From: JAWWPG01 sp037719575
GTDB taxonomy: Bacteria; Actinomycetota; Actinomycetes; Propionibacteriales; Nocardioidaceae
Direction of reading: 5' to 3'
DNA length: 64,000 bases
Assembly (NCBI GenBank): GCA_037719575.1
Contig: JBBJMF010000002.1
Span: 1 to 64,000 of the forward strand
Positions 16,867 to 26,033 of the stretch are shown here, one piece after another. The notes beneath the pieces were generated by a model that made no database searches, was not told where the DNA came from, and saw only the letters and a list, made by a program, of their open reading frames with translations. The translations under genes were made by a program, and so were the position numbers. Numbering within the stretch: position 1 is the first letter of the stretch; each line of letters begins with the position of its first letter.

Positions 16867-17871
16867 TTGCGACGGGTTGTTGTCTTCGTAGGCGGCTCGC
16901 ATTACATCGCGGCTGCTCTCCAGCGAACGGTGCCGGCCTGCCTCGACGGACTCTCCCGGGCCGGGGTCGTCGTGCCGACCACCGGCCGGCGTACCAGCGC
17001 CGCCAACGGCCTCTCGCACCAGCGGCTGGCCGCGATGGGAGAGCCCGGCTGGGCGGCGCTTCGTAGCGAACTGGCCGAGTCCGAGGCCAACACCGTGCTG
17101 CTCATCGTGCCGGCGCTGCTCCGGACGGGTAGGGCCGCCGCGAGGCAGCGTGCCGTGGTGGCGCAGCTCTCGGCACTCGCCGACGAGGTCAGCGTCGTCA
17201 GCGTCGTGGCCGACCAGCTGACGCTGATCAACGACTACTACCTGCACCACGTGGCGACATGGCGTACCTCTGGCCGGCTCGACACGCTGGCCGCGCGCCT
17301 GATCCACAACGAGGGTTTCGTCCATGAGCGGCTCCTGAGACCGTGGTACCAGGACGCCGCGGTCCGCTACACAGCAGTGCCCCTTCCGGAGTATCTGGCG
17401 GTGCACCCGGTCCGGGCGGTGCTCGGGGCAGCCGGCGTCGAGCTCCCCGCCGACGTGGCCGCATCACCCGTGGCACCCGCCTGGACGCTTGGCGCTGTCG
17501 GGGTAGAGGCGAACCGGCTGCTCTCGACGTATCTCCGTGCCGAGATCCCCGGCTTCCAGCCGGACGCGTCCGCCCTGGTCGCTGCCAGCCATTCCGGCCT
17601 GGCCCGAGCCGACAAGGCCGGCTGGTGCGCGGACGAATTCTGGGGATGGACCAGGCGCTCCGCCAAGAAGGCACGTGCCCGGTTCGACGCCTCCAACGAC
17701 CGGTTCGCCAGGGCCGTCTGGGGAACCGACTGGCCGTTGCCCTACCCCCTCGACAGACCGTGCACCCAGCTCGACTTCCTCGACCTCGACGCCGAGGTCA
17801 TCGACCAGGTACAGCGCTACGTCGTAAGCATGGTCGCCCGGGTGGCCCGTAACCTCCAGGCCGCCTCGTGA
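16867..17871 (+). CDS. Sulfotransferase-like paralogue, array copy 3 (type A')
   Basis: The 334-residue protein aligns best with copy 1 and with the deleted copy: LRRVVVFVGGSHYIAAALQ at the start, the GVVVPTTGRR segment, and a C-terminal IDQVQRYVVSMVARVARNL helix. The P-loop is degenerate and the second motif reads VVADQLTLINDYYLHHV, with both Arg and Ser replaced. The WCADEFWGW and NDRFARAVWGTDWPLPYP marks remain. TTG at 16867 is preceded by GAGGAGAGGAC. The 3' end overlaps copy 4 as GTGA. Confidence 0.75.
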   Translation: MRRVVVFVGGSHYIAAALQRTVPACLDGLSRAGVVVPTTGRRTSAANGLSHQRLAAMGEPGWAALRSELAESEANTVLLIVPALLRTGRAAARQRAVVAQLSALADEVSVVSVVADQLTLINDYYLHHVATWRTSGRLDTLAARLIHNEGFVHERLLRPWYQDAAVRYTAVPLPEYLAVHPVRAVLGAAGVELPADVAASPVAPAWTLGAVGVEANRLLSTYLRAEIPGFQPDASALVAASHSGLARADKAGWCADEFWGWTRRSAKKARARFDASNDRFARAVWGTDWPLPYPLDRPCTQLDFLDLDAEVIDQVQRYVVSMVARVARNLQAAS

Positions 17872-18884
17872 CCCGGCTCGTGCTGCATGCGGGCGCCGAG
17901 TTCGCCGACGCAGGAGCCGTCCACAAAGACCTGGTATCGCGTCGTGCGGAGCTGCTCGACGCTGGCGTCGTGCTGCCCCCCGAGGACGATGCGGTGCGGT
18001 GGTGCGACACGGCCAAGGGCCTGCTCAAGCGCGAGCCGAGCGCCATGCGCCTGCTCGCCCAGGCGAGCGACCAGGGAGCCGAGGTCGTGCTGGTGAGCTG
18101 CGACACCATGGGGGACGCGCTGGTGTCGCCGGGCCAGACGGCTCGGCTGGCGTCCCTCGCCACCGACGAGGGGCTAGCCGTACGTGTCGTGGTCGTCGTC
18201 CGAGAGCAGATCGGCTACATCAACAGCCTGTACTGCCACCGGGTCCGGGGGCTCGACACGGCCCGAAGCTTTGCCGAGTTTGCCGAGACGTCGGTGCCTG
18301 CCCACCGCTTCGACTACGTCGCCTCCTTCGGCGCGTTGGCCGACACGCCCGGCCTCGAGCTGGTTGCCGTTCCCTACCCCGATCTTCGCGACAAGGGCGC
18401 CGGCCTCGCGATCGTCGAGGCGGCCGGCCTCAGCGGCCCGGTGCCGTCGGGGTCCGCAGCCACCATCGACCCGGACCCCGGCCCGGTGCTGATCGGCGCA
18501 ACTCGCCTGCTGCACAAGAGACTTCGTCGGCTCAACGTGTTTCACGAGCTGGGCAAGCCACGACTGCGGCCGCTCGCGGACCAGCTGGCCGCACGCGCCA
18601 CTGAGTCTGGCTGGGACAGCACCTCGTTCTGGGGCTGGGACGCGAGATTGCGTCGAAGCATCAAGGAGGAGTACGGCCCCAGCAACGACGTCTTCGCGGA
18701 GTTCGTCTGGGGTGGCCCGTGGCCGGAACCCTGGAGCACCGGTCGACCGCATCGGGTGGAACTGGCGGACCTCGAGCCGAACGTCCTGCTTGACGTGTTC
18801 TCGACCGTCGAGACACTGCTCGACAGCGTCGTCCCCCAGCCTGCGGCCAAGCGAGCTCGTCGGCAGGGAAACAGGCACCGCTGA
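17868..18884 (+). CDS. Sulfotransferase-like paralogue, array copy 4 (type B')
   Basis: The 338-residue protein aligns with copy 2: TRLVLHAGAEFADAGAVHK at the start, VVVREQIGYINSLYCHRV in the middle (Arg and Ser kept), then SFWGWDARL and NDVFAEFVWGGPWPEPW. The P-loop Lys and Thr residues are missing. GTG at 17868 is fused to the stop of copy 3. Order and similarity indicate that an A-B gene pair was duplicated. The gene ends 11 bases from the convergent mutase gene. Confidence 0.75.
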   Translation: MTRLVLHAGAEFADAGAVHKDLVSRRAELLDAGVVLPPEDDAVRWCDTAKGLLKREPSAMRLLAQASDQGAEVVLVSCDTMGDALVSPGQTARLASLATDEGLAVRVVVVVREQIGYINSLYCHRVRGLDTARSFAEFAETSVPAHRFDYVASFGALADTPGLELVAVPYPDLRDKGAGLAIVEAAGLSGPVPSGSAATIDPDPGPVLIGATRLLHKRLRRLNVFHELGKPRLRPLADQLAARATESGWDSTSFWGWDARLRRSIKEEYGPSNDVFAEFVWGGPWPEPWSTGRPHRVELADLEPNVLLDVFSTVETLLDSVVPQPAAKRARRQGNRHR

Positions 18885-18895
18885 CGGGCGACCGC

Positions 18896-20476
18896 TCAGA
18901 ACGCGTCGGGCGGCTGGTAGACGCCCCACACCTCGCGCAGCGCGTCGCACACCTCGCCAACGGTGCCTTTCGCGGCGAGGGCCGCCCTCATCGGGGCGAG
19001 GACGTTCGACGTCCCCTGGGCCGCGGTGCGCATCTCGTCGAGACACCGGTCGACCTCGCCCTGGTCGCGGCTCGTGCGCAGCTTCGCGAGGCGTTCGGCC
19101 TGCTGGGCCTCGATGGCCGGGTCCACGCGTAACGGCTCGTAGGGGTCCTCCGTGGCGAGGGCGAACCTGTTGAGGCCGACAACGGTGCGTTCGGCGCTGT
19201 CGATCTCCTTGGCGATCCGGTACGCCGACCGCTCGATCTCGTTCTTCTGGAAGCCCGCCTCGATAGCGGCGACTGCCCCGCCAAGCTCCTCGACCCGCTC
19301 CATCAGGCTGCGGGCGGCCGCCTCGACGTCGTCTGTGAGCGACTCGACCGCGTAGGAGCCGGCGAACGGGTCGACGGTCCTCGTCACGTCGGTCTCGTAG
19401 GCGAGCACCTGCTGGGTGCGGAGGGCGAGGCGGGCCGCCTTCTCCGTCGGCAGCGCGATCGCCTCGTCGTAGGAGTTCGTGTGCAGCGACTGGGTGCCAC
19501 CGAGGACGGCGGCCAGGGCCTGGACGGTGACGCGTACCAGGTTCACCTCCGGCTGCTGGGCGGTCAGCTGGACGCCGGCCGTCTGGGTGTGGAACCTCAG
19601 GGTGAGCGACTTGGGGTTCGCGGCTCCGAACTCGTCCCGCATGACCTGCGCCCAGATCCGTCGGGCGGCCCGGAACTTCGCCACCTCCTCCAGCAGCGTC
19701 GTACGCGAGACGAAGAAGAAGGCGAGCCGGGGAGCGAAGTTGTCGACGTCCTGCCCGGACGCGACGGCGGCCCGGACGTACTCGATCCCGTTGGCGAGCG
19801 TGAACGCGATCTCCTGCGCGGGCGTGGCTCCCGCCTCGGCCATGTGGTAGCCGGAGATCGAGATCGTGTTCCAGCGCGGCATCTCGGAGCGGCAGTAGGT
19901 GAACGTGTCGGTGACGAGGCGGAGCGACTGCTGCGGCGGGTAGATGTAGGTGCCGCGGGCGATGTACTCCTTCAGGACGTCGTTCTGGATGGTGCCGGTG
20001 AGCGCGTCCGCGGCGACACCTTGTTGCTCGCCGACGAGTTGGTACAGCAGCATCAGCAGGGCGGCCGGCGCGTTGATCGTCATCGACGTCGACACCTTGT
20101 CGAGCGGGATGCCGCCGAACAGGACGCCCATGTCGTCGACCGAGTCGATCGCCACCCCGACCTTGCCGACCTCGCCGTGCGCGATGGGCGCGTCGGAGTC
20201 GTAGCCCATCTGCGTCGGCAGGTCGAACGCGACCGAAAGACCGGTCGTGCCCGCGTCGATCAGCCGGTGGTAGCGCTCGTTGGACTCCTTCGCCGTGCCG
20301 AAGCCGGCGTACTGGCGCATCGTCCACGGCCGGCCGGTGTACATCGACGCGTAGACGCCACGTGTGTAAGGGAAGTCACCGGGGGCGCCGAGCTGCTGCT
20401 CCGGGTCCCATCCGTTGAGCGCGTCCGGCCCGTAGACGGGCTCGAACGGCGTTCCGGACTCGGTGACATGGCTCAT
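18896..20476 (-). CDS. Acyl-CoA mutase large chain, methylmalonyl-CoA mutase type, without B12 domain
   Basis: The 526-residue protein is the TIM-barrel substrate domain of B12-dependent acyl-CoA mutases. RPWTMRQYAGFG contains the Tyr (residue 56) that corresponds to Tyr89 of Propionibacterium methylmalonyl-CoA mutase. TIQNDVLKEYIARGTYIYPP carries the Arg (174) matching Arg207, and SISGYH carries the His (211) matching His244. Isobutyryl-CoA mutase has Phe and Gln at the first two positions, so methylmalonyl-CoA is the better substrate guess. The chain ends before a cobalamin-binding domain, so a separate small subunit is needed; none is adjacent. ATG at 20476 is chosen from the family start. 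Confidence 0.9.
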   Translation of the reverse strand: MSHVTESGTPFEPVYGPDALNGWDPEQQLGAPGDFPYTRGVYASMYTGRPWTMRQYAGFGTAKESNERYHRLIDAGTTGLSVAFDLPTQMGYDSDAPIAHGEVGKVGVAIDSVDDMGVLFGGIPLDKVSTSMTINAPAALLMLLYQLVGEQQGVAADALTGTIQNDVLKEYIARGTYIYPPQQSLRLVTDTFTYCRSEMPRWNTISISGYHMAEAGATPAQEIAFTLANGIEYVRAAVASGQDVDNFAPRLAFFFVSRTTLLEEVAKFRAARRIWAQVMRDEFGAANPKSLTLRFHTQTAGVQLTAQQPEVNLVRVTVQALAAVLGGTQSLHTNSYDEAIALPTEKAARLALRTQQVLAYETDVTRTVDPFAGSYAVESLTDDVEAAARSLMERVEELGGAVAAIEAGFQKNEIERSAYRIAKEIDSAERTVVGLNRFALATEDPYEPLRVDPAIEAQQAERLAKLRTSRDQGEVDRCLDEMRTAAQGTSNVLAPMRAALAAKGTVGEVCDALREVWGVYQPPDAF

Positions 20477-20590
20477 GCGCGCAAGAGTACGGCGACGGCC
20501 GTCGCCGGCGCACCGTGAGATGCGCCGCCGAGCCGAACGCCTCATCCCCGCTGCGCCGGCTGTCGCTCGAGGCGACGTGCGCGCAGCACG

Positions 20591-21526
20591 TCACCCCTGC
20601 GGAAACGCCTCGTTGTTGCCGCCGGAGATCACGACGACGATGGTCTCCCCGGCCGGTACGACGACCTGGCCGCTCACCACGGCGGCCAGCGCGACGCATG
20701 CCCCGGGCTCGGCGAGCACCCGCGCCTCGCGCCACAGCAGCCGGCGGGCCGAGACGATGTCGGACTCGCTGATCAGCACCGGCTCCACGCCGTTCTCGAC
20801 CGCGACCGCGTAGGCGATGTCTCCCACCCGCGCGGCGCCGAGGGCGTCGCTGGCGACCCCGCCGACAGCCACCTCCACGGGTCCGCCCGCCGCCAGAGCC
20901 TCGGCAAGCGTCGGGCAGAGCTCCGGCTCGACGGGCTGCACCCGGGTCGCCGACTCTGCCAGTGCGATCGCCGTACCCGAGTAGAGACCTCCGCCTCCGC
21001 AGCCGAGGACGACGAGTGTCGCGTCGGGCACCTGCTCGGCGATCTCGAGACCCATGGTGCCGGCGCCGCACACGGTCTCGAAGGTGTCGTACGGGTGCAC
21101 CTGCGTCAGGTTCTCACGTGCGGCGTGTTCGGAGCACGTGACCAGGGCCTCCTTGACGAATCCTTCGACCAGGTGGACGCGCCCGCCGTAGTCCCGGATG
21201 CGCGCGATCTTCACCGGCGTCGCGACGCTCGGTACGAAGAGGTCTGCGGGCACCCCCGCCCGGCGGGCTGCCCAGGCGACACCGCCCGCGTGGTTGCCGC
21301 CCGACGCCGCGCAGACACCGCGGCCGTCCTCGGCGAGGGACAGCACGGAGTTGAGCGCGCCACGGGCCTTGAACGAGCCGCTGTGCTGCAGCAGCTCGAG
21401 CTTGAGGACGACGCGCGCGGCCACGCCGGGCAGGCCGCCCAGGTCGACAACAGGCGTCCAGCGGACCGCCGATCCGATCCGGTCGCGGGCGGCCTCGATG
21501 TCGCCCCGCCGAGGTCGCTGCGTCAC
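20591..21526 (-). CDS. PLP-dependent serine/threonine dehydratase family protein
   Basis: The 311-residue fold type II PLP enzyme has the Schiff-base Lys53 in SGSFKARGA, the substrate loop SGGNHAGG at 75-82 and a phosphate-binding GCGGGGLYSG near residue 185. It probably deaminates threonine or serine to the 2-oxo acid. It lacks the C-terminal ACT-type regulatory domain of biosynthetic IlvA, which suggests a catabolic or housekeeping role. GTG at 21526 overlaps the stop of the SCO4848-type gene as GTGA. Confidence 0.9.
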   Translation of the reverse strand: MTQRPRRGDIEAARDRIGSAVRWTPVVDLGGLPGVAARVVLKLELLQHSGSFKARGALNSVLSLAEDGRGVCAASGGNHAGGVAWAARRAGVPADLFVPSVATPVKIARIRDYGGRVHLVEGFVKEALVTCSEHAARENLTQVHPYDTFETVCGAGTMGLEIAEQVPDATLVVLGCGGGGLYSGTAIALAESATRVQPVEPELCPTLAEALAAGGPVEVAVGGVASDALGAARVGDIAYAVAVENGVEPVLISESDIVSARRLLWREARVLAEPGACVALAAVVSGQVVVPAGETIVVVISGGNNEAFPQG

Positions 21527-21735
21527 GGGCGGTCGGCCTTCCACACCTTGGCCGCGAGCCCAGCGAGGAACCCCGCGATAACCAGGTTGACGACGATGAG
21601 CACGGAGTGCGCGACGTAGAAACCGGTCGGTCGACCGTCGTCGGCGGCCAGGTTCCTCGTGAACACGGCGTAGGTGACGACGTTCCACGCGGCTATCGCG
21701 AACAGCAGCCAGGCATGGCGACGGGACAGCTTCAC
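21523..21735 (-). CDS. SCO4848-family small membrane protein
   Basis: The 70-residue protein has two hydrophobic helices (WLLFAIAAWNVVTYAVF and VAHSVLIVVNLVIAGFLAGL) after KLSRRHAW, the typical start of this actinobacterial family of unknown function. GTG at 21735 (VKLSRRH) is preferred by family length; an in-frame GTG at 21753 would add six residues. It sits between the YihY gene and the dehydratase, and is coupled to the latter. Its occurrence next to yihY and trpS is common in actinobacteria. Confidence 0.8.
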   Translation of the reverse strand: MKLSRRHAWLLFAIAAWNVVTYAVFTRNLAADDGRPTGFYVAHSVLIVVNLVIAGFLAGLAAKVWKADRP

Positions 21736-21765
21736 CGACCCATTGTCGCCCACGCTGTGCCCCGG

Positions 21766-22875
21766 TCAGTCCTGACGCCAGAATACGAGGGCAGCCACGA
21801 CGGCGGCGACGGCGCCGGCTATCGCGCTGCCCAGGTCGAAGCGTCCCGCCAGCGTCCCGGTGGCGTCCCCCGCAAGTGCCGCGGCCGGCTTCTGCCCGAC
21901 CGGTGTCGCGGCATCCTCCCCTTCTGCGGCCGCCTGTTCCGCCGCGACCTGGCGCGCGGCGCGCAGCGCCAGGGCGGAGGCGGACAGCTCGGACGTCATG
22001 GCCCAGGATGCGCCGTACATGACGAGGCGCGAGAAGTAGTTGATCCAGATCACCAGCGTGATCGCGATAGCCAGCGGCGCGAACGGCGAACCCCCCACCG
22101 CCCCCAGGACGTTGACCACGAGCAGCTTGAGCAGCTCGAACCCGATCGCCCCGAGCAGGGCGCCCTGCCAGAGCGGCTTCGCGTCCAGGTCGGGCGCGCC
22201 GAGGAGGCGGTACATCACGAAGAACAGCACGGTGCTCGCCGCCAGGCCGAGCAGGATCCCGATCGTCCAAACGAGCGGCGACCCGATCGGTGAACCCGTC
22301 AGTCCCACCCACGAGATCAGCTTGTCGCTCAGGCCCTTCACGACACCGGAGATACCGACGGACACGATCATGACCAGCCCAAGGATCGCCATGACGACCA
22401 GATCGACACCCTTCCCGACGATGAAGTTGTACTTCTTGCTCGGGGGGATCTGGAAGGCGCCCTGCAGCGCCTGGCGCAGACCCGACATCCAGCCGAGCCC
22501 CGAGTAGAGCACCCCGGCGAACCCGATGAGGCCGGCCGCGGCCTTGGCGTCCTTGATCTGGTCCATGCTGATCGTGTTGTGCCCGCCATGCTGGGTCACG
22601 ATGCCCGGGAACACCTGCTGGATGGCGGTCACCAGGTTGGCCTCGGCTTCCGGGAAGTAGTTCGCGACGTACCCGACGACGGCGAAGGCGAGGGCGAGGA
22701 TCGGGAAGAACGACAGAAAACCGAAGTACGTCACCGCCCCGGCCAGCACGCCGCCCTGCACGTTGGCGTAGTGCTTGAGCATGTTCATCGTGTGGTCGAG
22801 GAAGCGCGACCTCCTACGACCCGCGGCGAGAGCACCCTTCGCCTTGCTGACGACTCCCGACTTCTCCTCGGCCAT
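21766..22875 (-). CDS. YihY/BrkB-family membrane protein
   Basis: The 369-residue inner-membrane protein has six predicted hydrophobic segments. GGVLAGAVTYFGFLSFFPIL near residue 41 is the hallmark of the YihY/BrkB (formerly RNase BN-like) family. It is followed by a cytosolic Ala/Glu-rich segment and one final hydrophobic stretch near the C terminus. Function is unknown; family members have been linked to transport or envelope processes. ATG at 22875 follows GGAAAGGGGG. Confidence 0.9.
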   Translation of the reverse strand: MAEEKSGVVSKAKGALAAGRRRSRFLDHTMNMLKHYANVQGGVLAGAVTYFGFLSFFPILALAFAVVGYVANYFPEAEANLVTAIQQVFPGIVTQHGGHNTISMDQIKDAKAAAGLIGFAGVLYSGLGWMSGLRQALQGAFQIPPSKKYNFIVGKGVDLVVMAILGLVMIVSVGISGVVKGLSDKLISWVGLTGSPIGSPLVWTIGILLGLAASTVLFFVMYRLLGAPDLDAKPLWQGALLGAIGFELLKLLVVNVLGAVGGSPFAPLAIAITLVIWINYFSRLVMYGASWAMTSELSASALALRAARQVAAEQAAAEGEDAATPVGQKPAAALAGDATGTLAGRFDLGSAIAGAVAAVVAALVFWRQD

Positions 22876-22981
22876 CCCCCTTTCCTACCCTGTGCGGCTT
22901 CCCGCCACACGCCGACGTCCGTGGTCTCGCGGGGTATGACGTCCACGTGGGCGGACGTAGCGGACATGGAGTCCCGCGGCA

Positions 22982-23491
22982 CTAGGCGGTGAGGTGGAAC
23001 GTCTGCCCAGCGCGCCATACCCCGTCGCGGCCGTGGACGTAGAGGTGGAAGGCACTCACATCGAAGGTGCAGGTGTAGTCCGCAAGGGTCTCGTAGGCCA
23101 GGTCGAGCGCGGTGTCGTCGATGTCGTGGGCGACCGTGACGTGCGGGTGGTAGGGGAACGCGAGATCCTGCGTCAAGGGCCCCCGACGGATCGCGGCCGC
23201 GAGCATCTCACACGCCGAGATGCCTTCGGCCAGGGCGATGAAGACCACGGGTGAGGTGGGACGGAAGGTCGCCGTACCCCGCAGTCGCAGCCTGAAGGTC
23301 GCGGTCGACCCCGCGACCTCCCGCAGGTGGTCCTCGATGGCGTCCAGCCCGCCCGAGACAACCGTAGGCGGGACGAGTGTCACGTGGGCGGGGATCGCCT
23401 CGGCCATCGGGTCGCCGAACGAGGCGCGGTGACGCTGGAGCTCCCCTGCCCACGGCTCGGGGACCGCAATCGCGACGCCGATCGTGGTCAT
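22982..23491 (-). CDS. 2'-5' RNA ligase/cyclic phosphodiesterase-like (2H) protein
   Basis: The 169-residue protein has the two HxT motifs of the 2H phosphoesterase superfamily: HVT at 36-38 and HVT at 117-119. Such proteins act on 2',3'-cyclic phosphate RNA ends or similar cyclic phosphates; the biological substrate is not known. ATG at 23491 is chosen because the family begins with MTTIGVAI-like strands. It lies between trpS and yihY, 40 bases after the trpS stop, so it is probably in the same transcript. Confidence 0.85.
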   Translation of the reverse strand: MTTIGVAIAVPEPWAGELQRHRASFGDPMAEAIPAHVTLVPPTVVSGGLDAIEDHLREVAGSTATFRLRLRGTATFRPTSPVVFIALAEGISACEMLAAAIRRGPLTQDLAFPYHPHVTVAHDIDDTALDLAYETLADYTCTFDVSAFHLYVHGRDGVWRAGQTFHLTA

Positions 23492-23531
23492 CCGCCCGAG
23501 ACTAGCGCTCACCCATGACGCGCTGTCGGCC

Positions 23532-24572
23532 TCACACGCCCGGCACGAACCCGATCCGGGCATAGGCATCGGCGAGCGTCGCGCTCGCCACCTCCCGGGC
23601 CCGTGCAGCCCCGTCGGCGAGGATCGCCGTCAGCTCGGCCGGGTCGTCGAGCAGCTCGATGGTGCGGGTGCGAAGCGGCGTCACGAAGTCCTCCACGAGA
23701 GCCGCCAGGTCCTTCTTCAGATCACCGTAACCGCGGCCGTCGTAGTCGGTGACGATGTCGTCGACCGAGCGGCCGCTGAGAGCGGCGAAGATCGTGAGCA
23801 GGTTCGAGATCCCTGGCTTCTGCTCCTCGTCGAACAACACCTCGCGTCCGGAGTCGGTGACGGCGGATCGGATCTTCTTGGCCGAGCGCGCCGGCTCGTC
23901 GAGGATCTCGACGATGCCGGCGGGAGAAGAGGCGCTCTTGCTCATCTTCGACGTCGGTGCCTGGAGGTCGCCGACCTTCGCCGTCTCCTTGAGGATGTAG
24001 GGCGACGGCAGCACAAAGGTCTCGCCGAAGCGGCGGTTGAAACGCCCGGCGAGGTCGCGGGTGAGCTCGAGGTGTTGGCGTTGGTCCTCCCCCACGGGAA
24101 CTCGATCGGCCTTGTACAGCAGGATGTCTGCGGCCTGGAGCACCGGATAGGTGAAGAGCCCGACCGTGGACCGGTCCAGTCCACCCTTCGCGGACTTGTC
24201 CTTGAACTGAGTCATCCGGGCGGCCTCGCCGAACCCCGTCATACACCCGAGCACCCAGGCGAGCTGAGCGTGCTCCGGCACGTGCGACTGGAGAAACAAC
24301 GTGCACTGCTTGGGATCTAGCCCCATCGCGAGCAGCTGAGCCACCGATCCCAGGCACCGGCTCCGCAGCACCTCGGGATCCTGATCGACCGTGATCGCGT
24401 GCAGGTCGACGACGCAGTAGAAGGCCTCGTGGTCGAACTGCAGGGCCACCCACTGCCGAAGAGCTCCTAGGTAGTTGCCAAGGTGGAAAGAATCCGCTGT
24501 GGGTTGGATGCCTGACAACACACGGGGGCGCACAGGGATGTTGGTCGACGACGCTGCAGTCACGAGCGCCAT
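23532..24572 (-). CDS. trpS: Tryptophan--tRNA ligase
   Basis: The 346-residue class I synthetase charges tRNA-Trp. The HIGH-type motif reads HLGN at 30-33 in SFHLGNYLGALRQW. The KMSKS loop is KMSKSASS near residue 208. TGFGEAARMTQFKDKS, LFTYPVLQAADILLY and VPVGEDQRQHLELTRDLA are all diagnostic of bacterial TrpRS. Length is normal. It is divergent from the first ECF sigma gene with 82 bases between starts. Confidence 0.97.
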   Translation of the reverse strand: MALVTAASSTNIPVRPRVLSGIQPTADSFHLGNYLGALRQWVALQFDHEAFYCVVDLHAITVDQDPEVLRSRCLGSVAQLLAMGLDPKQCTLFLQSHVPEHAQLAWVLGCMTGFGEAARMTQFKDKSAKGGLDRSTVGLFTYPVLQAADILLYKADRVPVGEDQRQHLELTRDLAGRFNRRFGETFVLPSPYILKETAKVGDLQAPTSKMSKSASSPAGIVEILDEPARSAKKIRSAVTDSGREVLFDEEQKPGISNLLTIFAALSGRSVDDIVTDYDGRGYGDLKKDLAALVEDFVTPLRTRTIELLDDPAELTAILADGAARAREVASATLADAYARIGFVPGV

Positions 24573-24654
24573 TGTGCCAAAGCTGCCGATGCAACCTCAC
24601 GGCCCGCTCGGGAGTCGAATCTCGTGACAGCATGACCGTCGAGAAGGGGTGTGC

Positions 24655-25149
24655 GTGCGTGACGAGGAGTTCGTCGAGGAGGTCTACACCGCGTCCTACC
24701 GTCGGCTCGTCGGTCAGCTCTACCTGGTGTGCGGAGAACTCGCCACCGCCGAGGACATCGTCTCGGAGGCATTCGTCCGGGCCGTGGCCCACGCGCGGAC
24801 GTTCCGCCGAACCGAGAGCCCCGAGGCCTGGTTGCGACGGGTCGCCCTCAACATCCACCACAGCCGGTGGCGGCGCATGAAGACGTACGCCGGGCTCCAG
24901 CACAAGATCCCGCAGCCGGCTCAGGCACCCGACCTGACGGCGGAGCACCTCGCCCTGATGGCGGCGCTCCGCGCTCTACCGGATAGCCAGCGCGAGGCGA
25001 TCGTCCTGCACCACCTCGCCGACCGCCCGGTCGCGGAGGTCGCTTCGACCCTCGGCGTCCCGGTCGGCACCATCAAGGCTCGACTCTCCCGCGGCCGCGC
25101 CGCGCTGGCCATCGCACTCGGCGACCACGAGGAGGAACCTCATGCCTGA
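24655..25149 (+). CDS. ECF sigma factor 1
   Basis: The 164-residue protein has sigma region 2 (YRRLVGQLYLVCGELATAED and the following helix) and region 4 (LRALPDSQREAIVLHHLADR then a helix-turn-helix in VASTLGVPVGTIKARLSRG). There is no region 3, as in extracytoplasmic-function sigma factors. GTG at 24655 lies 5 bases after GAGAAGGGG and aligns exactly with the start of the second sigma at 26034; an in-frame GTG at 24649 is less likely. It overlaps the next gene by 8 bases, so that membrane protein is the likely anti-sigma partner. Confidence 0.9.
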   Translation: MRDEEFVEEVYTASYRRLVGQLYLVCGELATAEDIVSEAFVRAVAHARTFRRTESPEAWLRRVALNIHHSRWRRMKTYAGLQHKIPQPAQAPDLTAEHLALMAALRALPDSQREAIVLHHLADRPVAEVASTLGVPVGTIKARLSRGRAALAIALGDHEEEPHA

Positions 25150-25828
25150 CCCTCGGCTCGAGGACATCGCCAGGCGGGCGGAGTCGGCGAGCCACGCAGC
25201 GGAGTTCGCCGAGCTCGCCCGCCGCGGGCGGCGTCGGCGTGCCATCGCCTCGGGCGCGGGCGGAGCAGCCGCCGTTCTCGCCGTCGGTGTCATGTTCGTG
25301 GGCGTCCGCGGTGTGTACGCCGACCAGAGCGCACCAATCCCGCCGACGCAGCCGTCTCCCTCGGTGACTACCACCACGCCGACGGCGCCGACCCGGCCGA
25401 CCCACACCGATCCGAGCAAGAGCCCTACGTCGTTCTACAACCCCAACGACAAGTACGCCGCCGACCTGATCGCCCTGATGAAGCGCATCGGGGTCAGGAA
25501 TCCCGGGGCAGATCACGGCCAGGGCGGAGCCACCGTTGCCGGGCCCTATCACGACCGCCTCCTGCAGGTCAGCTCCAGCCTGGACCGGTTCCGGCTGCCT
25601 GGCGTCAGGAACCTCGGGTCAGTCACCTTGAACGGAGTGTCTGGATCCGTCATCGGAACCGACATCTGGGGCGAGGTCGTCGTGTTCGAGTTCGGCAGGT
25701 GGACCTATGTCGTCATCAGCTTCTCGACAACCCCGCAGAGTTGGCGAAGTCATGACCCTCGGTCCAGCGACCGCGCACACGCCCTGCACGCCGCCCGCGC
25801 CCTCGTCCACGCCCTCCAGACCAAGTAG
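25142..25828 (+). CDS. One-span membrane protein, putative anti-sigma partner of ECF sigma 1
   Basis: The 228-residue protein has a short cytosolic N terminus (about 1-33, rich in Arg and Glu), one membrane helix around 34-58 (AIASGAGGAAAVLAVGVMFVGV) and an outer Pro/Thr-rich linker (PTQPSPSVTTTTPTAP), then an extracytoplasmic domain of no known family. There is no zinc-binding HxxxCxxC motif. Topology and the 8-base overlap with a sigma gene indicate an anti-sigma or sensor role. A 205-base region follows before the second sigma gene, probably with its own promoter. Confidence 0.75.
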   Translation: MPDPRLEDIARRAESASHAAEFAELARRGRRRRAIASGAGGAAAVLAVGVMFVGVRGVYADQSAPIPPTQPSPSVTTTTPTAPTRPTHTDPSKSPTSFYNPNDKYAADLIALMKRIGVRNPGADHGQGGATVAGPYHDRLLQVSSSLDRFRLPGVRNLGSVTLNGVSGSVIGTDIWGEVVVFEFGRWTYVVISFSTTPQSWRSHDPRSSDRAHALHAARALVHALQTK

Positions 25829-26033
25829 CCGCCCAACACCTAGTCCCCACCCACCACGTCGACCGGACACCGCATGACCCGCGAATCACGCCCTGCAACC
25901 CCCCGAAACACGGGTTACCCGGTGTCCGGTCGTGCACGATGCTCGACAACCGAGGCACCTGCTCAGGTGTCGTATGGGAGTAGGCCGAGGACGACCGACA
26001 CCTGGAGGATGACATCGTGCGAGGGACGAGTTA

